Positions 35,454 to 44,082 of a stretch of 64,000 nt of DNA are shown here, piece after piece. A program made the position numbers and the translations under genes. The notes below the pieces were generated by a model that made no database searches, was not told the origin of the DNA, and saw nothing but the letters and a program-made list of their open reading frames with translations. The DNA is from an uncultured Ruminococcus sp. (lineage in GTDB: Bacteria; Bacillota; Clostridia; Oscillospirales; Ruminococcaceae), in contig CAMKMD010000012.1 in assembly GCA_946413815.1 (NCBI GenBank), positions 1 to 64,000 of the forward strand, read 5' to 3'. Position 1 is the stretch's first letter, and each line of letters begins with the position of its first letter.

Positions 35454-36429
35454 CAGCCTTCACCTCCATTCCGGAAGCGTCGGGAGACAAATCCTCCCTG
35501 ACTGCCAGTTCTATCTTCTTTTCAAGATTCTTCAGACCGAGAGATAAAGGTGTAAAGAGAACAGAAACAATAACCACGGCATTCTCCTTTGCTGTAGTTA
35601 CCGTGATAACATAAGCAAAAACAGTAATAAAGAAACCGTAGAAAAATGCGTAATATGCCCTTTTCGGAGCTATCCTGCGATCTGATATTATGAACAATGC
35701 CGCAAACAGCATCATATTATTACAAAGCGTAAGTATGAACGACGAAACAAAGCTGTCAGAACACGGTGAAATAGCCGACATTACAGCAACACCGGTCACT
35801 GTGCCGGTAAAAGCTCCGGCCGATATGTCCTTTCTTGCGATAAGGATAACAGAAGCTATAAGCAGAAGCAGTATACTCACCGCTCCGGCGGGTCCGGGGA
35901 AATTGCCCATCAGCAGTTCGAAACCGCTGTACGCAAATTTGCCGGATGTGTTGAAAACATGGCTTGCCGAGTTGACAAGAGTTTCAGGAGTCTCAAATAC
36001 TCCCGCCGTATCATGTGGCTGCTGGAAGAGCAGGATCTGTCCCTTCCAGGATGTATACAGAAAACAGTACGCAGCCGCAGCCGGAGAGAAGATCATATTG
36101 TTTCTTCCGCCGAATACACTCTTAGCAGCAACAACTGCAAAGATGCAGGCAATGCAAGCTGGTGCATAGTCGAACACGGCAGGCAGCATAAGTGCAGTAA
36201 TGAGTGCATCTGTTGTTACAGGGAGATCATCCGCTGCGAAACTTCTCTTCATAAGTCTCAGACATACTGCTTCAGCAGCAAGCGAAGAAATAAGGCATAC
36301 AGCTGCAAGTGCCGCCGAGTGAAGTCCGTTATAGAAAAAGGACATCACTTCCAGCGTAAGCAGTGTCAGCATCATGTCGATCCAGATATGCCGCTCATTA
36401 TTATTGTTTTTTATATCAATAAAGTGCAT
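35443..36429 (-). CDS. RnfD/NqrB-like membrane subunit lacking the flavin attachment motif
   Basis: 328 aa with about ten membrane helices. PVTTDALITALMLPAVFDYAP, FSPAAAAYCFLYTSW and GNFPGPAGAVSILLLLIASV match RnfD. The covalent FMN motif S/T-G-A-T, expected in the segment after the first helices, is not seen; the corresponding stretch reads VNSASHVFNTSGKFAYSG. Its start overlaps the rpe stop (TGATG). RnfB, RnfC and RnfG genes are absent from both sides. Confidence 0.8.
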   Translation of the reverse strand: MHFIDIKNNNNERHIWIDMMLTLLTLEVMSFFYNGLHSAALAAVCLISSLAAEAVCLRLMKRSFAADDLPVTTDALITALMLPAVFDYAPACIACIFAVVAAKSVFGGRNNMIFSPAAAAYCFLYTSWKGQILLFQQPHDTAGVFETPETLVNSASHVFNTSGKFAYSGFELLMGNFPGPAGAVSILLLLIASVILIARKDISAGAFTGTVTGVAVMSAISPCSDSFVSSFILTLCNNMMLFAALFIISDRRIAPKRAYYAFFYGFFITVFAYVITVTTAKENAVVIVSVLFTPLSLGLKNLEKKIELAVREDLSPDASGMEVKADVQ

Positions 36430-37073
36430 CAGTTTACTTCCTTAATTATTGTAACAGTATCGCACATATCATCCGCGTTGAACAGATAACTGCCGGATAC
36501 GAGCACATCAGCGCCGGCTGCCTTGACAGCGGCTGCTGTATCAGAGTTGATACCGCCGTCAACTTCTATATGAAGATCAAGGTCAAGTTTTTCAGCTTCC
36601 CTGCGGATCTCCGTAATCTTCTCAAGAGTCTCAGAAATGAAGCGCTGCCCGCCGAATCCCGGCTCAACAGTCATTACAAGAACCATGTAGATATCCTTGA
36701 GGTACGGAAGGATCAATGACGCAGGAGTGCCTGGTTTGATGGAAACAGAAGGTTTCTTTCCCTCCGCCCTGATCGCCCGGATGGTTTCTGCAATATCACT
36801 TCCTGCTTCAGCGTGGAATGTGATTATATCCGCTCCAGCCTGTGCAAAGTGCTTTATATACCTGAGCGGTTCCGTAATCATCAGATGTACATCAAGTATC
36901 ATGTCTGTCTTATAACGTATCTGCTCAAGAACAGGCAGGCCGAAAGTAATATTGTTTACAAACAGACCGTCCATTACATCAAAATGCAGCATATCTGCTC
37001 CGCTGCTTTCAAGCCGTCTTACCTCTCTTTCGAGATTAAGCATATCTGCGCTCAGCACGGATGCTGATACCAT
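36429..37073 (-). CDS. rpe: Ribulose-phosphate 3-epimerase
   Basis: 214 aa from ATG 37073, giving the usual MVSASVLSADMLNLEREV start; the ribosome site is weak (AAGGGAAGAAG further up), and a TTG 9 nt earlier is possible. TIM barrel with SADMLNLE, LHFDVMDGLFVNNITFG, DVHLMI, TFHAEAG, VMTVEPGFGGQRF and VDGGINSDTA, which give the metal ligands and catalytic Asp residues. It interconverts ribulose- and xylulose-5-phosphate. Its stop overlaps the next start, so the Rnf-like genes are coupled to it. Confidence 0.95.
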   Translation of the reverse strand: MVSASVLSADMLNLEREVRRLESSGADMLHFDVMDGLFVNNITFGLPVLEQIRYKTDMILDVHLMITEPLRYIKHFAQAGADIITFHAEAGSDIAETIRAIRAEGKKPSVSIKPGTPASLILPYLKDIYMVLVMTVEPGFGGQRFISETLEKITEIRREAEKLDLDLHIEVDGGINSDTAAAVKAAGADVLVSGSYLFNADDMCDTVTIIKEVN

Positions 37074-37246
37074 AATATTCAAGCGACCACTTCTTCCCTT
37101 AAAGTTTCCATACATATTTATTATATAATATTTTTCTCTAATCGTCAATACAATCACATTGTTTTTTTCTTTTACTTTAATTGCATTCATATCTATTTAT
37201 ATTAGTGTGCAGAATCAGAGCATCAGAAAATTTTTTCATAAACCCC

Positions 37247-37275
37247 TTTACAAATCGCGATTTATATGTTATAAT
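37247..37275 (+). promoter_or_regulatory. rpsO promoter and leader
   Basis: TTTACA (37247-37252), 17 bp, TATAAT (37270-37275). A leader of about 80 nt (37283-37363) follows; S15 commonly regulates its own mRNA, and a feedback site there is possible but not shown. Confidence 0.8.
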
Positions 37276-37363
37276 ATTCTCACCGTGTACTTGGTCCAGG
37301 GCTTGTCCTCGAACGTCACCCTCTACTGAGTTAACGGAATATATATTTTAAGAGGTGCTTTCA

Positions 37364-37630
37364 ATGTTACTGAAAGAAGAAAAGACAGCTGTTATCGAAG
37401 CTAACAGAACTCACGAGAATGACACAGGTTCACCTGAGGTACAGATCGCTATTCTGACAAAGAGAATCAATGATCTTACCGCTCATCTCAAGAGCCACAA
37501 GAACGACCACCACTCCAGAAGAGGCCTTCTCAAGATGGTTGGTCACAGACGTAACCTTCTTGCTTACCTTAAGAAGAAGGACATCAACAGATATCGTGCT
37601 ATCGTAGAGAAGCTCGGTCTCCGTAAGTAA
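37364..37630 (+). CDS. rpsO: 30S ribosomal protein S15
   Basis: 88 aa from ATG 37364 (AGAGGTG 6 nt upstream; the GTG at 37355 overlaps that site). The sequence has the S15 signature: [39 protein letters not shown], and [15 protein letters not shown]. It binds 16S rRNA in the 30S platform. The downstream order rpsO-pnp is conserved in bacteria. Confidence 0.98.
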   Translation: MLLKEEKTAVIEANRTHENDTGSPEVQIAILTKRINDLTAHLKSHKNDHHSRRGLLKMVGHRRNLLAYLKKKDINRYRAIVEKLGLRK

Positions 37631-37643
37631 TCATACTGCATAT

Positions 37644-37670
37644 AAGGCAGAGGGTGTCCCCTTCTGCCTT
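37644..37670 (+). terminator. Hairpin after rpsO
   Basis: AAGGCAGA / TCTGCCTT extended by GGG/CC(C)T pairs, followed by ATTGTG. The T-run is weak, so partial readthrough to pnp is possible. Confidence 0.6.
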
Positions 37671-37695
37671 ATTGTGTATGATAACTGCATAATAT

Positions 37696-37776
37696 CCGGA
37701 GCGTGCGTCTTAGAAGTCAGAGGCAAGGGCTGACTCAGTTTATCAGTTTTTGCCTCTAACTTCTAACCACCTCCGG
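37696..37776 (+). ncRNA. Long stem-loop in the pnp leader
   Basis: TTAGAAGTCAGAGGCAA (37710-37726) pairs with TTGCCTCTAACTTCTAA (37750-37766), 16 of 17 positions. An outer CCGGAG (37696-37701) pairs with CTCCGG (37771-37776). It lies 36 nt before the pnp start. In E. coli a similar leader duplex is cut by RNase III and then destroyed by PNPase to autoregulate pnp. Confidence 0.7.
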
Positions 37777-37812
37777 TAAAAAATAGATCATAGAATCAAG
37801 GAGGAAAAAAGT

Positions 37813-39927
37813 ATGTTTGAAAACTACAGAACCTTTGAAACCACATTTGCCGGCAGACCTGTAAAGGTAGAGACCGGAAAGACCTGCGGACTTTCCAATG
37901 GTTCATGCTGGGTACATTACGGCGATACAGTTGTTATGGCTAACGTAACAGCTTCCGCAAAGCCCAGAGAGGGTGTTGACTTCTTCCCGCTCTCAGTTGA
38001 CTATGAGGAGAGACTCTACTCAGTAGGCCGCATCCCCGGCAGCTTCACCAAGAGAGAAGGCAAGCCCAGCGAAAAGGCCATCCTCACTTCCCGCTGCGTT
38101 GACAGACCCATCCGTCCTCTCTTCCCCAAGGATATGAGAAACGATGTTTCAGTTGTTATGACTGTACTTGCTGTTGAGCCGGACAACTCTCCCGAGATCA
38201 CAGGTATGCTCGCAACATCCATCGCTATCGCAATCTCCGATATTCCGTGGAACGGACCTATCGCAGGTATTAACGTAGGCCTCGTGGACGGCGAGATCGT
38301 TCTCAATCCTACGCTTGAACAGAGAGCAAAGACAGACCTCGTTCTTACAGTTGCAGGTACTGCTGAGAAGATCGTTATGATCGAGGCAGGCGCTAACGAG
38401 GTTCCTGAGGATACTATGCTCGATGCTATCCTCAAGGGTCATGAAGAGATCAAGAAGATGGTTGCGTTCATCAACGATATCCGTGCTCAGATTGGCAAGC
38501 CCAAGTTTGCTTTCGAGTCCATGGAAGTTGATCACGATATGTTCGATGCTATCGAGGCTTTTGCGTCTGATCGTGTAAAGTTCGCTCTTGATACTAACGA
38601 CAAGAACATCCGCGATGAGAGACTTGCTCCCATTGTTGACGATATCCACGCTAAGTTCGATGAGCAGTACCCTGAGCAGATCGCTATGATCGATGAGTGC
38701 ATCTACAAGCTCCAGAAGAAGATTGTTCGTGCTTGGCTCTATGAGGGCAAGCGTGTTGACGGCAGAGGCATCGATGAGATCCGTCCTCTTGCTGCTGAGG
38801 CAGGCGTTCTTCCCAGAGTTCATGGTTCAGGACTCTTCACAAGAGGACAGACTCAGGTTCTTACAGTTTGTACTCTCGGCCCTGTAAGCGAGGCTCAGAG
38901 GATCGATGGTCTCGACGAGGAAGATTCCAAGAGATATATGCATCAGTACAATTTCCCGAGCTATTCAGTTGGCGAGACAAAGCCCTCAAGAGGACCCGGA
39001 CGTCGTGAGATTGGTCACGGTGCTCTTGCTGAGAGAGCTCTTGCCCCCGTTATCCCCTCTGTTGAGGAATTCCCGTATGCGCTGAGACTTGTTTCTGAGG
39101 TACTCTCCTCCAACGGTTCTACATCACAGGGCTCTATCTGCGGTTCTACACTTGCTCTTATGGATGCAGGCGTTCCGATCAAGGCACCTGTTGCAGGTAT
39201 CTCCTGCGGCCTTATCACCCTTCCCGACAGCGATGACTTCATGACAATGGTAGATATCCAGGGTCTCGAGGACTTCTTCGGCGATATGGACTTCAAGGTT
39301 GGCGGTACTCATAAGGGTATTACTGCTATCCAGGTAGATATCAAGGTTGACGGTCTTACACCTGCTATCATCAAGGAAGCTTTCGAGAAGACAAGAAAGG
39401 CTCGTATCTACATCCTCGATGAAGTTATGCTAAAGGCAATTCCTGCACCGAGATCTGAGGTAAGCGAGTTTGCTCCCAAGATGCTCCAGACAAAGGTTCC
39501 CGTTGAGAAGATCCGTGAAGTTATCGGCAGCGGCGGAAAGATCATCCAGAAGATCTCTGCTGACTGTGATGTTAAGATCGACATCAATGACGAGGGCAAT
39601 GTATTCATCAGCGGTATCAGTGCTGAGGGTACACGCAAGGCTCTCCAGATCGTTGATACTATCGCTAACGGTCCTGAGGTTGGTGCTATCTATCGCGGTA
39701 AGGTAGTAAGACTTATGGACTTCGGCGCATTCGTTGAGATTGTTCCCGGTATGGACGGACTTGTTCATATCTCAAAGCTTGACAAGTCAAGAGTTGAGAA
39801 GGTAGAGGATATCGTATCCGTAGGCGACGAGATCGTTGTCAAGGTTACAGAGATCGACCGTCAGGGTCGTATCAACCTCTCCCGCAAGGATGCTCTTGCT
39901 GAGATCGAGGCAAAGAGACAGGGTTAA
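37813..39927 (+). CDS. pnp: Polyribonucleotide nucleotidyltransferase (PNPase)
   Basis: 704 aa, standard length. It degrades RNA 3' to 5' using phosphate. Two RNase PH domains are seen (GRPVKVETGKTCGLSNGSCW; FTRGQTQVLTVCTLG with DFFPLSVDYEERLYSVGRIPG and GRREIGHGALAERAL), joined by a helical linker. The catalytic aspartates lie in the second domain (DIQGLEDFFGDMDFKVGGT). The C-terminal KH (IREVIGSGGKIIQKI) and S1 (GAIYRGKVVRLMDFGAFVEI) domains follow. AAGGAGG is upstream. Codon use is biased to C-ending codons more than neighbours, as for highly expressed genes. Confidence 0.98.
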   Translation: MFENYRTFETTFAGRPVKVETGKTCGLSNGSCWVHYGDTVVMANVTASAKPREGVDFFPLSVDYEERLYSVGRIPGSFTKREGKPSEKAILTSRCVDRPIRPLFPKDMRNDVSVVMTVLAVEPDNSPEITGMLATSIAIAISDIPWNGPIAGINVGLVDGEIVLNPTLEQRAKTDLVLTVAGTAEKIVMIEAGANEVPEDTMLDAILKGHEEIKKMVAFINDIRAQIGKPKFAFESMEVDHDMFDAIEAFASDRVKFALDTNDKNIRDERLAPIVDDIHAKFDEQYPEQIAMIDECIYKLQKKIVRAWLYEGKRVDGRGIDEIRPLAAEAGVLPRVHGSGLFTRGQTQVLTVCTLGPVSEAQRIDGLDEEDSKRYMHQYNFPSYSVGETKPSRGPGRREIGHGALAERALAPVIPSVEEFPYALRLVSEVLSSNGSTSQGSICGSTLALMDAGVPIKAPVAGISCGLITLPDSDDFMTMVDIQGLEDFFGDMDFKVGGTHKGITAIQVDIKVDGLTPAIIKEAFEKTRKARIYILDEVMLKAIPAPRSEVSEFAPKMLQTKVPVEKIREVIGSGGKIIQKISADCDVKIDINDEGNVFISGISAEGTRKALQIVDTIANGPEVGAIYRGKVVRLMDFGAFVEIVPGMDGLVHISKLDKSRVEKVEDIVSVGDEIVVKVTEIDRQGRINLSRKDALAEIEAKRQG

Positions 39928-39933
39928 TCATTC

Positions 39934-39963
39934 AGAGTCCTTCTGTTCATTCAGAAGGACTCT
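39934..39963 (+). terminator. pnp terminator
   Basis: AGAGTCCTTCTG / CAGAAGGACTCT perfect 12-bp stem, 6-nt loop, followed by TTTTAT. Confidence 0.9.
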
Positions 39964-39978
39964 TTTTATACCTTCTGC

Positions 39979-40007
39979 TTGACATAATTAACGAATAATG
40001 ATATAAT
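39979..40007 (+). promoter_or_regulatory. Promoter of the superoxide-reductase-like gene
   Basis: TTGACA (39979-39984), 17 bp, TATAAT (40002-40007), a perfect consensus. Confidence 0.85.
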
Positions 40008-40068
40008 ATGTAAAGAATCTTCAGCAACACTGAATATTCTCATTTTTCACTTTATGGAGGTAAATACC

Positions 40069-40425
40069 ATGGATCAGAAATTCTTTACTGACGGCTCAAA
40101 TGTCTACACACTTGTAAGCGGTGAAGGAACCACTGCTGGAGAACTCAAAGAGATAAAGGCAGGAACTACAGATGCAGCAACAGAGAAACACGTACCCGTT
40201 TATGAGGTGGCCGATAATGTCTGTACAGTTACTGTTGGCTCTGTAACTCATCCTATGACTCCCGAGCATCTTATTACTTGGATCGTTGTCAAGACCAGCA
40301 AAGGAACATATATCAAATATTTGACTTCCGATGATGCCCCCACTGCTAAATTCCTGCTTGAGGATGGAGAAAGCGTTGAATCAGTATATGAGTACTGCAA
40401 TCTTCACAAGCTCTGGAAAGCCTGA
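40069..40425 (+). CDS. Superoxide reductase-like protein (desulfoferrodoxin without center I cysteines)
   Basis: 118 aa from ATG 40069 after GGAGGT. The C-terminal neelaredoxin domain keeps all center II iron ligands: H41 and the catalytic K40 in EKHVPVYE, H61 and H67 in THPMTPEHLITWI, C110 and H113 in CNLHKLWKA. It would reduce superoxide to peroxide. The N-terminal part (residues 1-35) aligns in length with the desulforedoxin domain of desulfoferrodoxin but has none of its four cysteines (FFTDGSNVYTLV; TTAGELKEI). So center I is lost while the scaffold remains. It is transcribed alone from a consensus promoter. An oxidative stress role is inferred from family. Confidence 0.88.
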   Translation: MDQKFFTDGSNVYTLVSGEGTTAGELKEIKAGTTDAATEKHVPVYEVADNVCTVTVGSVTHPMTPEHLITWIVVKTSKGTYIKYLTSDDAPTAKFLLEDGESVESVYEYCNLHKLWKA

Positions 40426-40458
40426 TCTGAATGTACGATAACTGTATATAACAAAGCA

Positions 40459-40488
40459 GCCTGAAAGAGCTCGGTTTCTCTTTCAGGC
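40459..40488 (+). terminator. Terminator after the superoxide-reductase-like gene
   Basis: GCCTGAAAGAG / CTCTTTCAGGC perfect 11-bp stem, 8-nt loop, then TTATTTTTAT. It also separates the convergent radical SAM gene. Confidence 0.9.
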
Positions 40489-40494
40489 TTATTT

Positions 40495-41400
40495 TTATAG
40501 AATACCGGTAAGGTCGAAGTCAGGGACATACTCCTCTTCAGCGGAGGCCTTTTCCTGAGTATATCCCTTGATGCCGAGTTCCTGAGCATGGCGCACAACA
40601 CTGTTATACTCCATTTTAGTAACACGGCGTTTCAGTTCCGGATACTCATCTGGTATGAAATCAAATGGCGTGTACTGGTTCATTATGCTGACCATTGCCT
40701 TATCCTGCGGAATATTATCAGCTATCCAGTCCATTATCTTCATGCTGTCATGGCGTCCGCCGGGCAGTACAAGGTGTCGTATAACCGTCCCCCTCAGCAT
40801 CCTGCCCGTGTCATCGAATCTCATATTACCGGCCTGACGGATCATTTCAAGTATGGCAGATGCAGCAACTTCAAAGTAATCCCCCGCTCCGGAGTATCTT
40901 TCTGACATCTCGCCTGAATAGTATTTCAGATCCGGAAGCCAGACATCAATAAACCCTTCAAGCATCTTTAATGTACTTATCTTTTCATATCCGCCTGTAT
41001 TCCATATCACAGGCAGATCCAGCTTATGTCTTATCCTGTCGAGTGCCCTGATAATTGAAGGAGTAAAATGTGTCGGAGTTACAAGTTCTATATTATCTGC
41101 TCCTCTGTCCTGCAGTTCAAGAAATATCCCTGAAAGCTTCTCGACACTTATTTCTGCACCATATACCTTGCTGCTTATTAACGTATTCTGACAGAATCTG
41201 CATTTCAGACTGCACCCCGAAAAGAAAACTGTTCCGGCGCCATTAGTAACTGAAATGCAGGGTTCTTCCCATTGATGGAGATATGCTTTTGCCGCGATCA
41301 CAGATGAACCCGCACCGCAGAAGCCTGTTCTCTCATATCTGTTGACGCCGCACTCTCTCGGACAGAGCCTGCAGCATTCATAATTCTTTATAATATCCAT
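40495..41400 (-). CDS. Radical SAM protein, PflA-like (MMP/YyaA-type)
   Basis: 301 aa from ATG 41400 (GAGG 5 nt upstream). It has an N-terminal Cys-rich lead (CCRLCPRECGVNRYERTGFC) and the radical SAM motif CxxxCxxC in FFSGCSLKCRFCQN. The barrel continues with ELVTPTHFTPSIIRAL and VIWNTGGYEK and FIDVWLPDLKYYS. Proteins with this architecture are annotated as pyruvate-formate-lyase-activating-enzyme-like, but the substrate is not known. The N-terminal cysteines may bind a second cluster. It lies 50 nt after the frameshifted dockerin gene, past a hairpin. Confidence 0.9.
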   Translation of the reverse strand: MDIIKNYECCRLCPRECGVNRYERTGFCGAGSSVIAAKAYLHQWEEPCISVTNGAGTVFFSGCSLKCRFCQNTLISSKVYGAEISVEKLSGIFLELQDRGADNIELVTPTHFTPSIIRALDRIRHKLDLPVIWNTGGYEKISTLKMLEGFIDVWLPDLKYYSGEMSERYSGAGDYFEVAASAILEMIRQAGNMRFDDTGRMLRGTVIRHLVLPGGRHDSMKIMDWIADNIPQDKAMVSIMNQYTPFDFIPDEYPELKRRVTKMEYNSVVRHAQELGIKGYTQEKASAEEEYVPDFDLTGIL

Positions 41401-41414
41401 TATAACCTCACACA

Positions 41415-41437
41415 GAAGCCGCCTGTCTGGCGGCTTC
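41415..41437 (-). terminator. Hairpin after the frameshifted BspA/dockerin gene
   Basis: GAAGCCGCC / GGCGGCTTC perfect 9-bp stem, 5-nt loop. It follows the restored-frame stop at 41451 by 13 nt. The T-run is poor. Confidence 0.6.
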
Positions 41438-41450
41438 TTCATTATTCTTT

Positions 41451-43957
41451 CTACGTAAGCGGAAGCTTGTCCACAAGTCCGGCATCCTTCTTTTGAACCG
41501 CAATAGCGTCTCCGCCGGTAATACCGGGTACACCGTCAGCATCTGCATTCCGCAGTCCCTGATCAGTAAGCCTGTACTTTGAATTATTGGCAATATACTG
41601 AAGAATTGCAACTGCGTCGCAACATTTATCTTATCATCACAGTTTGCATCTCCGCATAGCCCTGCCGGAACAGTTGTCGGGATAAGCCCCGCAAATGCCA
41701 TCTCGTATACCGGCTCTGCGCCTGAATAGATCATAACTATCTTGATCTCTTGGAGATCATATGGAGCTGTGAACACTTCAGACGATGTTCCAGGCCCGGC
41801 AAGATACTTTCCGGAATCCGCTCCACAAGAAATCACATCCGGCGCACCGCTGCTGTCAACCGTCATTATCTGCATCTGCTTTATCACGCCATCAGACTTA
41901 TTGAACGTGAATATAACCGACTCACCCTTATGAAGTGTAAAACCTGAAAATCTACAGGTCAGGCGTATTTCATCAGCAGCAAGCTGTGACTGTGTCGGTG
42001 TCGTCACCGACGAAGATGGCGGCTGAACAGGTGCAGTGGTAGTTTGTACCGGTGAATGAGTACCGGAAGGAACGGTTGCAGGCTGAGCAGTTTCTCCGCC
42101 GGGTCTGAAGCTGACGAAATGAATGCTGTCACCGTCTTCAGGGATATAGTACCAGGTTATAGCGCCATCCGGAGAAATGACAGGCTGACAATCAGAAAGC
42201 CTGTTCCCTTTTCCAAGGCTGAATATATCCGATGTCTTATTGCCGCTGCCGTCAAGCATAGTAAGTTTGATATCCGGCGTGTCACTATCAGGAGTGTATT
42301 CCTCCCACATCAGGTAAAATAAATTATCATTCACTTTTACGAGAACAGGAGTAGCAGGTATCGGCTCGTTAAGTGCATCCGAATTTCTGTGATCCGTTAT
42401 CCACCTGAACTCAGACGATTTCAGCGTTTTATCAGCAACTCCGATAAAAATATCTCTTCTCGCATTGTAATTGATATTTCCGGTCTGATTCTGATCCATA
42501 GAGTTACCTGCAATAATGAGTTTGTCGCTGCTCTGCTCAAAACCGCCAAGACTAACACCGGTATTGTTATCTCCCATCTCTCCGCAGATCCTCAGAACAT
42601 CAACACTGAACCCCTTTTCATCCTGTATATCAACAGTTCTCGGATATGCGTCACCATGATCAACAAATCTGAAACCGTTACCGACTGCCTTAACATATTG
42701 ATCAAATGAATGACTTGCATATACATTCTTCATCTGAGTAACTTCCATCGATTCAATATCAACTGTAAATGCAAAACTGCTCTGATGATGCAGGCCGTCT
42801 TCGGTACGGTACATCGTACGGCAGGTATATACGCCCATTGTAGTACCATTATCATCCGCGCGAAGAGAACCGCCGTCAAACGGAAAGTAGATATCAGAGC
42901 CTTTGACAGAGCCGCTTGCAAGGCGGTTCCAGTCCTTATCGTACTTTACGACACGAATGACTTCACAGTTATCATTCTCAGTATAATTTGTCTGCCCGAA
43001 GAAAAGAAAATTATACTTATCATTTGAATAGCAGCCTCCAAAAACCGGCAGTTCAAAAGTTATAGCTTTTTGCGAAATAAGCTTGTAGTTCGTTCCTACA
43101 TAGCTGAATGACTCAGCTAAAAGAAATTTATTGTCATTAGCTGTAAGCGTTGCGACCGTATCGGAAGTTATATCAGTTATGTAGGATCTCACTACATCAC
43201 CTGTGCGCTGATACTTTCTGCCGATAAGGTCTGACTGATGGCCGGTCATGACAGAAGGGTTTATCTTGACATTCACAGGACAGTTCCTGAATGCATGATA
43301 CCCTATAGTTTCAACGTTTTCAAGACTGGAAAATTCTGTAAGGCGGGTGCAGTCCTGAAATGCACTCTCCCCTATTGTTTTGACGCCGGTACCTAAATCT
43401 GCAGATTCAAGATCTTCGCAATAAATAAAGGCTCTGGCACCTATAGATTCCACACTCCCTTCAGATTTTACTGTTTTCAGGGTATCACACCAGTAAAATG
43501 CAGAATCGGAGATCTCCATCAATCCGGAAGGAAATACAAGATCTGTTATCTGATCGCAGTAACTGAAGGAATGACTGCCGATGTAAGTCAGTGATGCCGG
43601 CAGCTTCGATAGCTTCAGTTTTGAACAGCCGCTGAATGCGTAATCAGATATAGCTGTAATCGTATCAGGCATAGTTATTGAAGTCATTGACTCGCATCTT
43701 GTAAAAGCGCCTTCACCTATGACTGTGACAGGTTTGTTTTCTATAGTATCAGGCACCTTGGCAGTAACCGCAGACCTGTCGCATTTCACTATCTCAGCAT
43801 GATCTTCATACAGTTGATATGTCAGAAGGTCGATCGTACCTGTCGAAACAGCGGATGAACAGAAATAAACGCTATCAGGAAGTGATGATGTACATACAGC
43901 TCCTGTAATAATTACCGAAACAGCTGTAAATGCAGCAGTAAACCGTTTAAGTCCCAT
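41451..43957 (-). pseudogene. Secreted LRR (BspA-type) protein with C-terminal dockerin, frameshifted
   Basis: Signal peptide (MGLKRFTAAFTAVSVIITGAV), LRR_5 repeats (about residues 65-235: ITMPDTITAISDYAFSGC style), a long beta-rich middle (about 240-640) that looks propeller-like, a Pro/Thr linker and a small beta domain. The dockerin begins GLCGDANCDDKINVA; the frame then runs on into unrelated sequence to 41408. In the neighbouring frame the dockerin continues DAVAILQYIANNSKYRLTDQ, GLRNADADGVPGITGGDA and IAVQKKD to a stop at 41451. One base is missing near 41615-41622. All 5' parts look intact, so this may be a recent mutation or a sequencing error. Strong AAAAGGAGG before the ATG. Confidence 0.85.
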
Positions 43958-43986
43958 AACAAAACCTCCTTTTACCTGATGTATAC

Positions 43987-44015
43987 ATTATATCATCAAA
44001 TTATACAAAAGTCAA
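43987..44015 (-). promoter_or_regulatory. Promoter of the frameshifted BspA/dockerin gene
   Basis: TTGACT (44010-44015), 17 bp, TATAAT (43987-43992) on the minus strand, 30 nt before the start codon. Confidence 0.75.
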
Positions 44016-44049
44016 CGGCAGGAAGCTAAACTATATGTAGCATAATATA

Positions 44050-44074
44050 AAAGCTGTACGCGAAGTACAGCTTT
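44050..44074 (-). terminator. pyrB terminator
   Basis: AAAGCTGTAC / GTACAGCTTT perfect 10-bp stem, 5-nt loop, then TTATATTATG on the minus strand. Confidence 0.8.
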
Positions 44075-44082
44075 GATGAATA

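Noticed and set aside
38149..38823. 224-codon minus-strand frame inside pnp
   Set aside because: Shadow of the highly biased pnp codons; no ribosome site and no recognisable product.
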